Positions 53,056 through 62,121 are shown, counted from the stretch's first letter. The stretch: 64,000 bases of DNA from Microbacterium testaceum (GCF_029761935.1 NZ_CP121699.1:1364001-1428000), one strand, 5' to 3'. The notes: a model not told the origin generated them from the sequence alone. Translations and numbers: made by a program.

Positions 53056-53103
53056 CGGATGCCACGGCCCCGGGGCCTGGGGAGCGCGGGGTCGTGGCAT
53101 CCG
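53056..53103. terminator. Bidirectional GGATGCC-type terminator
   Basis: CGGATGCCACG and CGTGGCATCCG pair between two convergent genes (regulator from the left, aldoxime dehydratase from the right). Confidence 0.7.
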
Positions 53104-53110
53104 ATCGTCC

Positions 53111-54157
53111 CTACCGTGCGCGCAGCAGACCCGTCTCGTCGTGGCAACCGACGTAGGTGAATCGCTGCTGGACGTCGGTCGGAACGGTCACCTCGTGGAA
53201 GAGCCGCAGGCGCGTCTCCGGCCCGAAACTCGAGAGATGTCGCATCGCCGCTCCGAAGATCTCGACGTGGGTCGGGTGAGAGGCCGCCCAGTCTTCCAGC
53301 GCCGCCATGTCGCGCCACCAACTCATTCCGAAGGTCCGGTCGGTGGGCTGATCGTCCTCGTCGAGGACCACCATGAAGCGATTGTCGTAGCACCCGATGG
53401 ATCCGCCCTCGTCGCGGAGGAAATCCATCCCCGCCCGCAGCGGCGGTTCGACGGTCGACAGGTAGAGATCGCGCTCACGATCGCCGGTGTCGGTGATGTC
53501 CTGCCCCGATCGGATCAGGCAGGCGTTGCCATGCAGACGCACGTCCCGCACCCGACCAGATCCGGTGACGACGAGCTCGCCCGAGGGCCAGAGCGGATCG
53601 GTCTGCGCGAGCGGAAGGCGGTCGCGCATCGACCCCCAATAGGCGTGCTCCTCGATCATCCCGCTCATCTCCGTCCCCACCTCGGCGACACCCTCGGGGC
53701 GGTCGGAGGTGGAGAAGATCGTCTCGAAGCGCTCCAGGTCGGGCGTGACGAGCTCGAGGAAGCGCCCCACGCCGTCCTCCACGCGGTCGGGGTCGAGCCA
53801 CGCGGCGCCTACGGACGCGAACCAGCGCTCGAAGGCGCGCGGGTCGCTCCAATACGCCGTGTCGATCGTCGTCGTATATCCCTGTGCGTCGATGTAGCGA
53901 GCGCGTTGCACGGAGCCGGGACCGTCGTGCGCGGAGCGCGCCTCGCGCATCTCACCCAGGGCGGCAGCGGCCCGAGGATCGTCTGCGTCCCGGCTCTGCA
54001 CCCCGAACGACGCCATCACCACGGCGTCGACCTCGTCACCGAAACGCGCCGAGAACGAGGGATAGGGAGGCTGATACGAGCCGGGCGTGTGCTTCGGCCG
54101 GCGGTCGGGGCGCCGAAGCTTCGGCGCGATCGAGGACTCGAGTCCCATCGACGTCAT
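53111..54157 (-). CDS. oxd: Heme-containing aldoxime dehydratase
   Basis: The enzyme dehydrates aldoximes to nitriles with heme. The 348 residues match family length. Residues corresponding to those known in Rhodococcus OxdRE are in place: R178 in SMRDR, S217 in IRSGQD, proximal heme ligand H297 in SHPTHVEIFG, and distal H321 in LFHEVTV. The ATG overlaps the nitrilase stop by four bases, so nitrile made here is hydrolysed by the co-translated nitrilase. It is the second gene of the operon and ends at a bidirectional terminator. Confidence 0.93.
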   Translation of the reverse strand: MTSMGLESSIAPKLRRPDRRPKHTPGSYQPPYPSFSARFGDEVDAVVMASFGVQSRDADDPRAAAALGEMREARSAHDGPGSVQRARYIDAQGYTTTIDTAYWSDPRAFERWFASVGAAWLDPDRVEDGVGRFLELVTPDLERFETIFSTSDRPEGVAEVGTEMSGMIEEHAYWGSMRDRLPLAQTDPLWPSGELVVTGSGRVRDVRLHGNACLIRSGQDITDTGDRERDLYLSTVEPPLRAGMDFLRDEGGSIGCYDNRFMVVLDEDDQPTDRTFGMSWWRDMAALEDWAASHPTHVEIFGAAMRHLSSFGPETRLRLFHEVTVPTDVQQRFTYVGCHDETGLLRAR

Positions 54158-55170
54158 TCCGCGCTGACGAGGTCGTCTGCCACGACCGGCTCCGCAGCAG
54201 GGATGTCACGAGCGGATGCCGCGACCTTGGGCAACCGCCCCGTGTCGCGGTGGTGGAGGGTGAAGACGTCCGGCCGAGAGTAGTGTCCCACGGGGTCGGC
54301 GGCGTTCTTGGCGGCGAGGATCGCGGAGTAGTCGATGTCGGCGAAGAGGATGCCCTCCTCGTCGGGTGCGAGCGGGTCGGCGAGCGAGCTTCCGTCGGGA
54401 CCGAAGATCCGGGCGTATCCGCCGCCGAGTGGCAGCATGGCGCGCTTGGCATCGGTGTCGGCGAACAGCTCCTGCGCCGCTGGTCCTACGGTCGCGCACG
54501 GAGCGAGAACGAAGGTCTGCCCCTCGACGGCGTACTGGCGTGACGCACCGACATTGACCTCGGGCCCGAGGGCGTTGACGGCGCCGCCGAAGATCGAGAA
54601 GCTCGGCCACGCGGCGACGTGCAACTGCTCGTCTTGCGAGAACATCGCGTACTTGGTGAGCGGCTGCAGGTGCTCCCAGCAATTGAGCGAACCCACGCGA
54701 CCGACGGGCGTGTCGACGACCACGACGTCGGAGCCGTCACCGTCGCCGAACTGCGTTCGTTCCACGTGGGTCGGCTTGAGCTTGCGGCGCGTGCTGAGGG
54801 TTCTTCCGTCCGCGTCGATCACCGCCTGCCCCATGTAGAGCGATCCGCCCGAGCGCTCGCTGAATCCGAACGCGAGCGAAATGCCGAGGGACCGGGCGAC
54901 CGATTCGAGTCGCTGCCACTCGGGGCTGCCGATCTCGAGGGAGTTCGCGGCGTACGGCACGACGAATTGAGACTGCCAGGCGACCGAATCCAGCCACAGG
55001 AACCAGGGGTATCCGGGCAGCCAGACCTCGGGGAAGGCGACGATCTCGGCGCCACCGTCGCGCGCGTCGCGAGCGAACGCCTCGAGTTTGTCGATGCCCC
55101 CGTCCAGGTCGTGCCAGACGGGTTCGGCCTGCACGGCGGCGGCGCGGAAGCTCTTGCGGTAATCGGGCAT
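54154..55170 (-). CDS. Nitrilase (carbon-nitrogen hydrolase)
   Basis: The enzyme hydrolyses nitriles to carboxylic acids and ammonia. The 338 residues have the catalytic triad: E48 in AFPEVWLPGYP, lysine in RRKLKPTHVER (about 130-132) and C164 in GSLNCWEHLQP. The type (aliphatic or aryl) cannot be fixed by eye. The start at 55170 has AAGGAG six bases upstream. It is divergent from an AraC-type regulator, as in known nitrilase-aldoxime dehydratase clusters. Confidence 0.94.
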   Translation of the reverse strand: MPDYRKSFRAAAVQAEPVWHDLDGGIDKLEAFARDARDGGAEIVAFPEVWLPGYPWFLWLDSVAWQSQFVVPYAANSLEIGSPEWQRLESVARSLGISLAFGFSERSGGSLYMGQAVIDADGRTLSTRRKLKPTHVERTQFGDGDGSDVVVVDTPVGRVGSLNCWEHLQPLTKYAMFSQDEQLHVAAWPSFSIFGGAVNALGPEVNVGASRQYAVEGQTFVLAPCATVGPAAQELFADTDAKRAMLPLGGGYARIFGPDGSSLADPLAPDEEGILFADIDYSAILAAKNAADPVGHYSRPDVFTLHHRDTGRLPKVAASARDIPAAEPVVADDLVSAE

Positions 55171-55254
55171 GAGGACTCCTTCGGGTGAGCGGCATCGGAT
55201 GATCCGCGGTGCCCACACGTTAGGAGGGAGGGGTGCCCGCGTCTCCGACTTCGC

Positions 55255-55338
55255 GCGCACGGTGTCCGGCGATGCACGCACCACCCATCGACGGACGTCA
55301 CGGCATCCGGCGATTCGCGCACGATATCCGACCGCATC
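55255..55338. promoter_or_regulatory. Candidate AraC-regulator direct repeats
   Basis: GCGCACGGTGTCCGGCGATGC at 55255-55275 and GCGCACGATATCCGACCGCAT at 55317-55337 are related direct repeats with starts 62 bases apart in the nitrilase/AraC divergent region. They are candidate operators only. Confidence 0.3.
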
Positions 55339-55372
55339 CCCGATCGACAGGCAGGCGAGGGGGAACCAGGCG

Positions 55373-55378
55373 TACCAT
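55373..55378 (+). promoter_or_regulatory. Candidate leaderless -10 element of the AraC-type gene
   Basis: TACCAT, six bases, then the ATG at 55385. Confidence 0.45.
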
Positions 55379-55384
55379 CCCCGC

Positions 55385-56278
55385 ATGTCACCTGTGGCTG
55401 TCTCCTCCGTCGCGGAGTGGACGCGCGCGTGCAGTGGCGCCTTCGTCCCCCTCCGCGTGAGCGCGACCGCGGCCGCCTTTCACGCCAGCCTGGCTCAGGT
55501 CAGGCTCGGCCCGGCCGTCACGGTGACCCGCGTCATGAGCGAGGCGTCGACGGTCTACCGAGACCAGGACCTCATTCGCCGTCAGCCACGCGACGACGTG
55601 CTCCTCTCGCTGCACCGTCGTGGACGCGGATGGATCCGTCAACACGGCCGTACGGCCGAACTGGGCTCCGGATCGGCGGTCATGTACGACGCCGCCTCCC
55701 CGTACGCGCTGTCATTTCCCGCTTCGATGAGCGAGGTGGTGCTGCAATTGCCCCGCCGCACGCTCACCAGCGCGGGCCACACGTTCGCCGGGCTGACCGC
55801 GGTCGACATCCCCGACTCCGCGCAGTTGCGCGCGCTCACCCTGCTGGCCTCGTCGATCCAGCGCCCGGCGGCCGAAGAGGCGGAAGCCATCGGCGATGCG
55901 CTCATCGGACTGCTCCGCGCGGTCGTCCAGGGCCGCGACGCGGGCGCGCCCGCCACCGATCCACACCTTCTCGTCGAGGGCATACGCCTCTGGATCGACG
56001 AGCAGTGCGTCGATCCCGATCTCACCCCCGAGCGGATCGCCGCCCACTTCCACCTGTCGCTTCGCACGCTGCAGAAGCTCTTCGCCGCAGACGGCGAATC
56101 CCCGGCGGCGTTCATCCGTTCCTGCCGGTTGCGTCGCAGCCGGTCCCTGCTGGGCGGCGGGATGAGCGTGGCCGAGGCCGCGCGGCGCACCGGTTTTCTT
56201 GATGTCGACGGCTTCACCCGCGCGTTCAAGCGCGAGTTCGCGCAGACCCCTTCATCCGTGCGCTCGGCCGGCCACTGA
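55385..56278 (+). CDS. AraC-family regulator of the aldoxime/nitrile operon
   Basis: The 297 residues have an N-terminal AraC-binding-like (cupin) domain and a C-terminal double helix-turn-helix (about 200-295): LTPERIAAHFHLSLRTLQKLF and RRTGFLDVDGFTRAFKREF. It is comparable with NitR of Rhodococcus, which activates nitrilase in response to nitrile-related inducers. Divergent position implies it controls the nit-oxd operon. The C-terminal FAQTPSSVR is typical of the family. Confidence 0.9.
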   Translation: MSPVAVSSVAEWTRACSGAFVPLRVSATAAAFHASLAQVRLGPAVTVTRVMSEASTVYRDQDLIRRQPRDDVLLSLHRRGRGWIRQHGRTAELGSGSAVMYDAASPYALSFPASMSEVVLQLPRRTLTSAGHTFAGLTAVDIPDSAQLRALTLLASSIQRPAAEEAEAIGDALIGLLRAVVQGRDAGAPATDPHLLVEGIRLWIDEQCVDPDLTPERIAAHFHLSLRTLQKLFAADGESPAAFIRSCRLRRSRSLLGGGMSVAEAARRTGFLDVDGFTRAFKREFAQTPSSVRSAGH

Positions 56279-56311
56279 CGCCGGTACCCGCGGTCGTCAC
56301 CCGGAACGACG

Positions 56312-56357
56312 GATGCCACGACCCCGGGCCCTCGCGGGGCGCCGGGGTCGTGGCATC
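56312..56357. terminator. Bidirectional GGATGCC-type terminator
   Basis: GATGCCACGACCCCGG pairs perfectly with CCGGGGTCGTGGCATC between the convergent AraC-type and aldehyde dehydrogenase genes. Confidence 0.8.
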
Positions 56358-56373
56358 GGGTGGTCCTGCCCGA

Positions 56374-57846
56374 TCAGGCGTAGGGGTTGGCCGTCAGCGT
56401 GTACTTCGTCTGCAGGTACTCGTGGATGCCCTCGTCGCCGCCCTCGCGGCCGAGGCCCGACTGCTTCCACCCGCCGAAGGGGGCCGCGGCGTTGGAGACG
56501 ACGCCGACGTTGAGGCCCATCATCCCGGTCTCGAGCTTGTCGATCATGCGCTGACCGCGCGCGAGCGACTCGGTGAAGACGTACGAGACGAGGCCGTACT
56601 CGGTGTCGTTGGCGAGACGCACGGCGTCGTCCTCGTCGTCGAAGGGGATGATTGCGAGAACGGGCCCGAAGATCTCCTCGCGGAGGATGTCACTGCCCGG
56701 CTGCACGTCGGCCACGACAGTGGGCTCGAAGAAGGTGCCGGGGCCGTCGATGGGCGAGCCGCCCACGGTGACCTTCGCGCCGCGCTCGACGGCGTCACCC
56801 ACGAGGGTCTTGGCCTTGTCGACCGCGCGGTCGTCGATGAGGGGTCCGATCTGCACGCCCTCCTCGGTGCCGCGGCCGATCTTCAAGCCCTGCACGCGCT
56901 CGGTGACGCGGGCCGTGAACTCCTCGACGACGCTGCGCTGCACGATGAAACGGTTGGCGGCGGTGCAGGCCTGGCCGATGTTGCGGAACTTCGCGAGCAT
57001 CGCCCCCTCGACCGCCTTGTCGAGGTCGGCGTCGTCGAACACGACGAAGGGGGCGTTGCCGCCGAGCTCCATCGAGGTGCGCAGCACGCCCGGCGCGGCC
57101 TGCTGCAGGAGCTTCACGCCGACCGGGGTCGAGCCGGTGAACGAGAGCTTGCGCAGGCGCGGGTCGGAGATGATGCGCTCCGACACCGGCCCGGTGTTCG
57201 TGGTGGTGACGACGTTGACGACGCCGGCGGGAAGACCGGCGTCCTGCAGGATCTGCGCGAAGAACAGCGTCGTCAGCGGCGTGAGCGTGGCCGGCTTGAT
57301 GACGACCGTGCACCCCGCGGCGAGCGCGGGGGCGATCTTGCGGGTCGCCATCGCGAGGGGGAAGTTCCAGGGGGTGATGAGGTAGCAGGGACCCACGGGG
57401 TGCTGCGAGACGATCATGCGGCCGGTGCCCTCGGGGTTCGCACCGTAGCGACCCTGGGTGTGGGCGGTGACCTCGCTGAACCAGCGCAGGAACTCTCCGC
57501 CGTAGCCGACCTCGCCGCGCGCCTCGGCGAGGGGCTTGCCCATCTCGAGCGTCATGAGCAGAGCGATGTCTTCCTTGCGTTCCTGCAGCAGGTCGAACGC
57601 GCGGCGCAGGATCTCGGCGCGCTCGCGCGAGGGGGTCGCGGCCCACGACGGGAACGCGTCGGCGGCGGCGTCCATCGCCGCGATGCCGTCGTCGACTGAC
57701 GCGTCGGCGATCCGGTGGATGACCTCACCCGTGGAGGGGTCGTTGACGGCGACGGTCTTGCCGCCGGTGGCGGGGCGCCACTCCCCGTTGATCAGCAGGC
57801 CGGTGGGTACGGATGCCAGCAGTTCGCTCTCGCGCGAATCGGTCAT
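56374..57846 (-). CDS. gabD: NAD(P)-dependent aldehyde dehydrogenase, succinate-semialdehyde type
   Basis: The enzyme oxidises an aldehyde to its acid. The 490 residues have LITPWNFPLAMATRKIAPAL, the glycine-rich FTGSTPVGVKLL, catalytic glutamate in MELGGNAPFVV and cysteine in NIGQACTAANRF, with the terminal GGWKQSGLGREGG. It is closest to the GabD/SSADH group, but aldehydes from the neighbouring catabolic genes are also possible substrates. The ATG at 57846 has AGGAGG upstream. Confidence 0.9.
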   Translation of the reverse strand: MTDSRESELLASVPTGLLINGEWRPATGGKTVAVNDPSTGEVIHRIADASVDDGIAAMDAAADAFPSWAATPSRERAEILRRAFDLLQERKEDIALLMTLEMGKPLAEARGEVGYGGEFLRWFSEVTAHTQGRYGANPEGTGRMIVSQHPVGPCYLITPWNFPLAMATRKIAPALAAGCTVVIKPATLTPLTTLFFAQILQDAGLPAGVVNVVTTTNTGPVSERIISDPRLRKLSFTGSTPVGVKLLQQAAPGVLRTSMELGGNAPFVVFDDADLDKAVEGAMLAKFRNIGQACTAANRFIVQRSVVEEFTARVTERVQGLKIGRGTEEGVQIGPLIDDRAVDKAKTLVGDAVERGAKVTVGGSPIDGPGTFFEPTVVADVQPGSDILREEIFGPVLAIIPFDDEDDAVRLANDTEYGLVSYVFTESLARGQRMIDKLETGMMGLNVGVVSNAAAPFGGWKQSGLGREGGDEGIHEYLQTKYTLTANPYA

Positions 57847-58180
57847 GAATCCTCCTGGATCGATGCGGGGGTGTCCCGCCCATTCTCGTCAGCACACGGG
57901 GGTGCGCCGATAGACGTTGCGTATAAAGCGGATGCCGGGATCGCCACCGTGGATGACAAGGGCGGCGTCGCATGGGGGTGACGTCCGGCGTCGCGTGGTT
58001 GTGGGGAGACGCCGTGTGGACGCGAGGCGACGTCGCATGGTCGCGACGCCCCGCCGCGCCCGTCCGGCGCCCCGCCACCCCGCGATAAACGCCATTCCTT
58101 GCCGGAAACGCCGCGACGCAGCGTGTCTGGCGAGGATCGGCGTTTATCGGGAGCGCCCGGGCGAGGCGGCGACACCCGCG
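57847..58180. other. Repeat-rich gap between aldehyde dehydrogenase and hydroxylase genes
   Basis: No gene is visible. GGCGTCGCATGG-like words recur near 57963, 57990 and 58026 with short hairpins (CGTCGC...GCGACG), followed by the family A element at 58082. Confidence 0.55.
58082..58150 (-). repeat. Palindromic element family A, copy 4 (inverted)
   Basis: This is again exactly 69 bp, from GCGATAAACGCC to GGCGTTTATCGG. The interior matches copies 2 and 3 best on the reverse strand. Confidence 0.82.
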
Positions 58181-60025
58181 TCAGCCCGCTGCGGGCACCG
58201 CGGGCATCGCCATCACCCCGGCGAAGAAGCGCTCGAGCCCGGCGGGGTCGGTCAGCGGGAGCACGTGCGCGACATACTGATCGGGACGCACCACCACGAC
58301 GGCTCCGTCGGCGGCGATCTCGCGCTCGGCGAAGATGTCGCTATTCGTCCAGGCCGAGGGGGCGGCGGCGAACACCTTCTCGAGGTCGATCAGGCCGAGC
58401 GGCCCCGAGCGCGGACGGAAGAGGGCAGGCACGTCGACGACGTCTTCCCACCGCCCCGGGAAGATCGCCTTGACGTCCAACACCGCGTCGAGGTCGGCGC
58501 CCTCGGGCGTGAAGCGCTCCACGATGCCCCGCGCGACCCCCGCCCACTCCCGCAGCGCCGAGCCGTCGGCATCCGCGAAGGCGTAGATCCGCCACCGCCC
58601 GTCGGCCTTCGCGTGATGACCGAGGTGCACAGCGTTGCCGTCGCACACCCGCACCACCTCGACGCTCTGGAAGCGCTTGCCGACGGGGAATCCGGATGCC
58701 AGCTCCTGCGCCGCGTCGCCCGCGACGATCCGCGAGGGGGCGTAGCGCGTGCCGAACCCGGAGGGGAACTCGGCCGTGGCGAGGTAATAGGTGGCGAGTT
58801 CGTCGGGGTCGGTGATCTCGCCGGGTTTGCGGGCCATGAGCGAGGACCACTCGCGGTCGAAATCGATGAGCTGCTGAGCGACCGGGCGGCGCTCGGCGTC
58901 GTACGACCGCAACAGCTCGGCGGGAGCCAGGCCGGTGAGCACGTGGCCGAGCTTCCAGCCGAGGTTGAACCCGTCCTGCATCGAGACGTTCATGCCCTGC
59001 CCGGCCTTCGCGCTGTGGGTGTGGCACGCGTCCCCGGTGAGGAAGACACGGGGGCTCTCGAGGTCGTCGACGAACTGGTCGGTCACCCGGTGCCCCACCT
59101 CGTAGACGCTGTGCCAGGCGACCTGCTTCACGTCGATCGAGTACGGGTGCAGGATCTCATTCGCGCGGCGGATGACCTCCTCGATCGGGGTCTGCCGCAC
59201 GCGGTGGTCGTCGTCGGCGGCCACCTCGCCCAGGTCGATGTACATGCGGCTGAGGTAGCCACCCTCGCGCGGGATGTGCAGGATGTTGCCCGCGGCCGCG
59301 TTGATCGCGCACTTGATGCGCCAGTCGGGGAAGTCGGTCTCGACCAGCACGTCCATCACGCCCCACGCGTGGCGCGCGGCGGCGCCGACGTGCGTGCGGC
59401 CGATGGCCTGGCGCACGCCGCTGCGGGCCCCGTCGCAGCCCACGACGTACTGCGCGCGGATGGTCCGCTCTCCGGCGGCGGTGTCCACGCGCACCTCGAC
59501 GTGGTCGTCGCGCACCTCGAGACCGAGGAACTCGACGCCGTAGTCGGGCGCGATGCGGGCGGGCCCGTGCGCCGCGGCCTCGGCGAAGTAGTCGAGCACG
59601 CGCGCCTGGTTGACGATGAGGTGCGGGAACTCGCTGATCTTGTATCCGTAGTCCTCGGTGCGGCTGGTGCGGACGATGCGGTCGGGGTTCTCGGGGTCGG
59701 GCGCCCAGAAGTTCATCCACCCGATGTTGTAGGCCTCTGCGGTGATGCGGTCAGCGAAGCCGAACGCCTGGAACGTCTCGACGCTGCGGGGCTGGATGCC
59801 GTCGGCCTGCCCGAGCGCGAGACGCCCGTCGCGCTTCTCGATGAGGCGCGTCGTGAGCTGCGGGAACTGCGACATCTGGGCGGCGAGCAGCATGCCCGCA
59901 GGTCCCGAACCGACGATGAGCACGTCGACCTCGTCGGGCAGTTCGGCGGGCCGATCAAGACCCGTGCCCGTGGCGTTCTGCACGCGCGGGTCGCCCGAGA
60001 CGTAGCCGTGGTGGTGGAACTGCAT
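58181..60025 (-). CDS. FAD-dependent aromatic hydroxylase, phenol 2-monooxygenase / 3-hydroxybenzoate 4-monooxygenase type
   Basis: This flavin monooxygenase hydroxylates a phenolic ring with NAD(P)H and O2. The 614 residues have the FAD motif VDVLIVGSGPAGMLLAAQ at about 33-50, the GD motif VFLTGDACHTHSAKAGQGMN, and a thioredoxin-like C-terminal domain as in phenol hydroxylase and MobA. 3-hydroxybenzoate is the likeliest substrate by overall text (DGIQPRSVETFQAFGF), but this is not certain. It is divergent from an IclR regulator, which usually controls such genes. ATG 60025 has AGGAGAAACG upstream. Confidence 0.88.
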   Translation of the reverse strand: MQFHHHGYVSGDPRVQNATGTGLDRPAELPDEVDVLIVGSGPAGMLLAAQMSQFPQLTTRLIEKRDGRLALGQADGIQPRSVETFQAFGFADRITAEAYNIGWMNFWAPDPENPDRIVRTSRTEDYGYKISEFPHLIVNQARVLDYFAEAAAHGPARIAPDYGVEFLGLEVRDDHVEVRVDTAAGERTIRAQYVVGCDGARSGVRQAIGRTHVGAAARHAWGVMDVLVETDFPDWRIKCAINAAAGNILHIPREGGYLSRMYIDLGEVAADDDHRVRQTPIEEVIRRANEILHPYSIDVKQVAWHSVYEVGHRVTDQFVDDLESPRVFLTGDACHTHSAKAGQGMNVSMQDGFNLGWKLGHVLTGLAPAELLRSYDAERRPVAQQLIDFDREWSSLMARKPGEITDPDELATYYLATAEFPSGFGTRYAPSRIVAGDAAQELASGFPVGKRFQSVEVVRVCDGNAVHLGHHAKADGRWRIYAFADADGSALREWAGVARGIVERFTPEGADLDAVLDVKAIFPGRWEDVVDVPALFRPRSGPLGLIDLEKVFAAAPSAWTNSDIFAEREIAADGAVVVVRPDQYVAHVLPLTDPAGLERFFAGVMAMPAVPAAG

Positions 60026-60080
60026 CGTTTCTCCTGACGTCGATGTCGGGTTGTGCCGCCGCCCGCACTGTTCTATATTC

Positions 60081-60093
60081 GAACGTGACGTTC
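60081..60093. promoter_or_regulatory. Candidate IclR operator
   Basis: GAACGTGACGTTC is a perfect palindrome around one base, next to TATATT (60074-60079) in the hydroxylase/IclR divergent region. A further TCGAACG lies at 60099. Confidence 0.5.
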
Positions 60094-60121
60094 ACCTATC
60101 GAACGAGAGGTTAGCCGAGCC

Positions 60122-60826
60122 ATGTCGCCACGGCAAGACGCCGCCCCGGCCTCGCAGACCCTCAGTCGCGGCATCCGCCTTCTCGAAGAGCTCGCCGATG
60201 CCCGCTCACCGCTCTCGATCGACGACCTCGCGGCCCGCGTCGAGCTGCACCGCTCGGTGGCCTACCGCCTGCTGCGCACGCTCGAGGACCACGGGCTGGT
60301 GACGAGGGATGCCGCGGGCGCCGTGCGACTGGGAACGGGACTCGCCGCCCTGGCCGCGGGAGTGGCCGCCGACCTGCAGGCCGAGGCTCTGCCCGAGCTC
60401 ACCGCCGCGGCGAACGAGCTGGGCATGACCTGCTTCCTCGTCGTCCTCGACCACGACGAATGCGTGACCCTCACCAGCGTCGAGCCCCGGCACGCCGTCA
60501 CCGCTGTGGCGCAGCGGCCGGGGGCGCGGCATCCTGTCACCCGGGGAGCACCGGGACGGGCGATCCTGGCGCAGTTGCCCCCGCGCCGGTGGCCCGACGC
60601 CGTCGACGCCCGCCTCGCGGCCGAGGTGGCCGAGGCCGCCGAGCGCGGGTGGGCGACCAGCCACGACGAGGTGGTGCCGTCACTGCGTGCGGTGGCCGTG
60701 CCGCTGCCGGTGCAGGGCCGCGAGCCCGCCGCGGTCGCTGCCGTGCACGTGGCCACCGACCTCGACGACGCCGCGATCGCGGCGCGCCTGACCGCCGCAG
60801 CCGCGGCGATCCGCGGGGCGCTGTAG
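60122..60826 (+). CDS. IclR-family regulator
   Basis: The 234 residues have an N-terminal winged helix (about 10-65, TLSRGIRLLEELADARSPLS, then HRSVAYRLLRTLEDHGLV) and an effector-binding domain. IclR proteins commonly regulate aromatic catabolism and sense the substrate. Divergence from the hydroxylase and the perfect palindrome between them support control of that gene. The effector domain is slightly short for the family. Confidence 0.9.
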   Translation: MSPRQDAAPASQTLSRGIRLLEELADARSPLSIDDLAARVELHRSVAYRLLRTLEDHGLVTRDAAGAVRLGTGLAALAAGVAADLQAEALPELTAAANELGMTCFLVVLDHDECVTLTSVEPRHAVTAVAQRPGARHPVTRGAPGRAILAQLPPRRWPDAVDARLAAEVAEAAERGWATSHDEVVPSLRAVAVPLPVQGREPAAVAAVHVATDLDDAAIAARLTAAAAAIRGAL

Positions 60827-60872
60827 GCGCGGCGAGAAGCCCCTTGAGACACCCCTGAGGGGGCACCCGATG

Positions 60873-61514
60873 TCAGCCGACCAGGCCCGTTCCGCACGAC
60901 GAGCAGAAGCGCGCACCGGCGGGGTTCTCCGATCCGCACCCGCCGCACGTCGCGACCACCGCGAGGGGTGAGCCGCACTCGCCGCAGAACTTCCCCCCGT
61001 GCGACTGCGCGCCGCACGCGCCGCACCGGGGGCGCGCCGGGGCTTTCAGATCGGTCCCGGCGATCAGGTCCACCGTCTCGAGTCGCTCCTGCACCTGCCG
61101 GCGTCGCGCCTCGGCCTGCAACTGCGCCAGCTCCTCCGTCGCGTTCGGAGAGCAACGGACGCATTGGCCGACTCCGTCGTTCCAGCACCCGTCGCCGCAG
61201 ACCCAGTCGCTGCACCCTCGACACTGGTGGAACCGCGGCGCGATCTCGGCGGTCGCCGCGCGCAGGGCATCGTCTTTCGCCGGAGAGTTCGTGCCGCGGT
61301 CGAGGAAGCGGTCAGCCATCGATGCGAACTGCGAGACCGATCCCCCGAAGAGGTTACCGATGCCGCGGGCGAGCTTCTGCCCGGCCGCGCGCGGATCCGG
61401 GCGGAAGGCCGAGCGGTACCCGTTGCCGCAGCGCTCGCAGCGGAACTCGAACTGGAACCCGTCCATGTTGGACAGATCGGTGAAGTTATCGGTGAACGGG
61501 ACGAGGTCGCTCAT
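60873..61514 (-). CDS. Multi-zinc-ribbon protein of unknown function
   Basis: The 213 residues contain an N-terminal CxxC (FRCERCGNGY), a cysteine-rich middle (CRGCSDWVCGDGCW...CVRC) and two C-terminal zinc ribbons (CGACG...CGECG and CGGCG...CSSCG). No enzyme motif is seen. It starts one base after the TetR stop, so the two genes are co-transcribed and probably co-translated. A role in protein or nucleic-acid binding is possible but not shown. Confidence 0.85.
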   Translation of the reverse strand: MSDLVPFTDNFTDLSNMDGFQFEFRCERCGNGYRSAFRPDPRAAGQKLARGIGNLFGGSVSQFASMADRFLDRGTNSPAKDDALRAATAEIAPRFHQCRGCSDWVCGDGCWNDGVGQCVRCSPNATEELAQLQAEARRRQVQERLETVDLIAGTDLKAPARPRCGACGAQSHGGKFCGECGSPLAVVATCGGCGSENPAGARFCSSCGTGLVG

Positions 61515-61515
61515 G

Positions 61516-62103
61516 TCACTCCTGATCGAGGCGAGGGGCGCCGGTGGCGCCAGGGAAGGACTCGGGCGGTGGCCCGAAGACGAGGTCGACGAGGGGGCCG
61601 AAGTCGTAGTCGCCGGCGTAGCGAGGCGCCTCCATGAGGAGCAGGTTGTTGATGAGCATCCCGCGCCCCATGAACGCCCACAGTTCGTGGTCGGACCCAC
61701 CGGCGTCACGAAGGGTGCGATACACCTCGTCGAACTGCCGACGCGACTCCGCACCGATCGTCGGCTCCGCCGTGGCAGCCGCGAAGGCGTGCGCCCACAC
61801 CAGCACGTCCGCCGGATGAGACAGCACCAGGAAACGGTAGGCCGCTCCGAGGCGGTGGGCGTCGAAGCCACCCCCGGAGGCCTCGCGGAACGTCCGCGTG
61901 ATCGCCCCCGCGGCGTGAGCGTGCGTGCGGACGAACAGTTCGAGCTTCGACCCGAAGGTGCGGATGACGTACGGCTGAGAGACCCCCATCTCCGCGGCGA
62001 CTCGAGCCGTGGACGTCCCGAAGTAACCGCGGGCCGCGAAGGCACGGACGGATGCCGAGAGCAACTCGTCGTCGCGTGCGGGACGGCGCCGGGGGTGCGG
62101 CAT
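61516..62103 (-). CDS. TetR-family regulator
   Basis: The 195 residues have a TetR-type helix-turn-helix at about 10-57 (AFAARGYFGTSTARVAAEMG, then QPYVIRTFGSKLELF) and a helical ligand-binding part. A perfect inverted repeat lies 18 bases upstream of its start, suggesting autoregulation and control of the divergent ThDP enzyme gene. It is the first gene of a pair with the zinc-ribbon protein. Confidence 0.9.
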   Translation of the reverse strand: MPHPRRRPARDDELLSASVRAFAARGYFGTSTARVAAEMGVSQPYVIRTFGSKLELFVRTHAHAAGAITRTFREASGGGFDAHRLGAAYRFLVLSHPADVLVWAHAFAAATAEPTIGAESRRQFDEVYRTLRDAGGSDHELWAFMGRGMLINNLLLMEAPRYAGDYDFGPLVDLVFGPPPESFPGATGAPRLDQE

Positions 62104-62121
62104 CCACTCTTCCTCTCCGGG

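Noticed and set aside
60079..60093. LexA/SOS box.
   Set aside because: The half sites CGAAC and GTTC are spaced by five bases rather than four, and the flanking genes are catabolic; an IclR operator is more likely.
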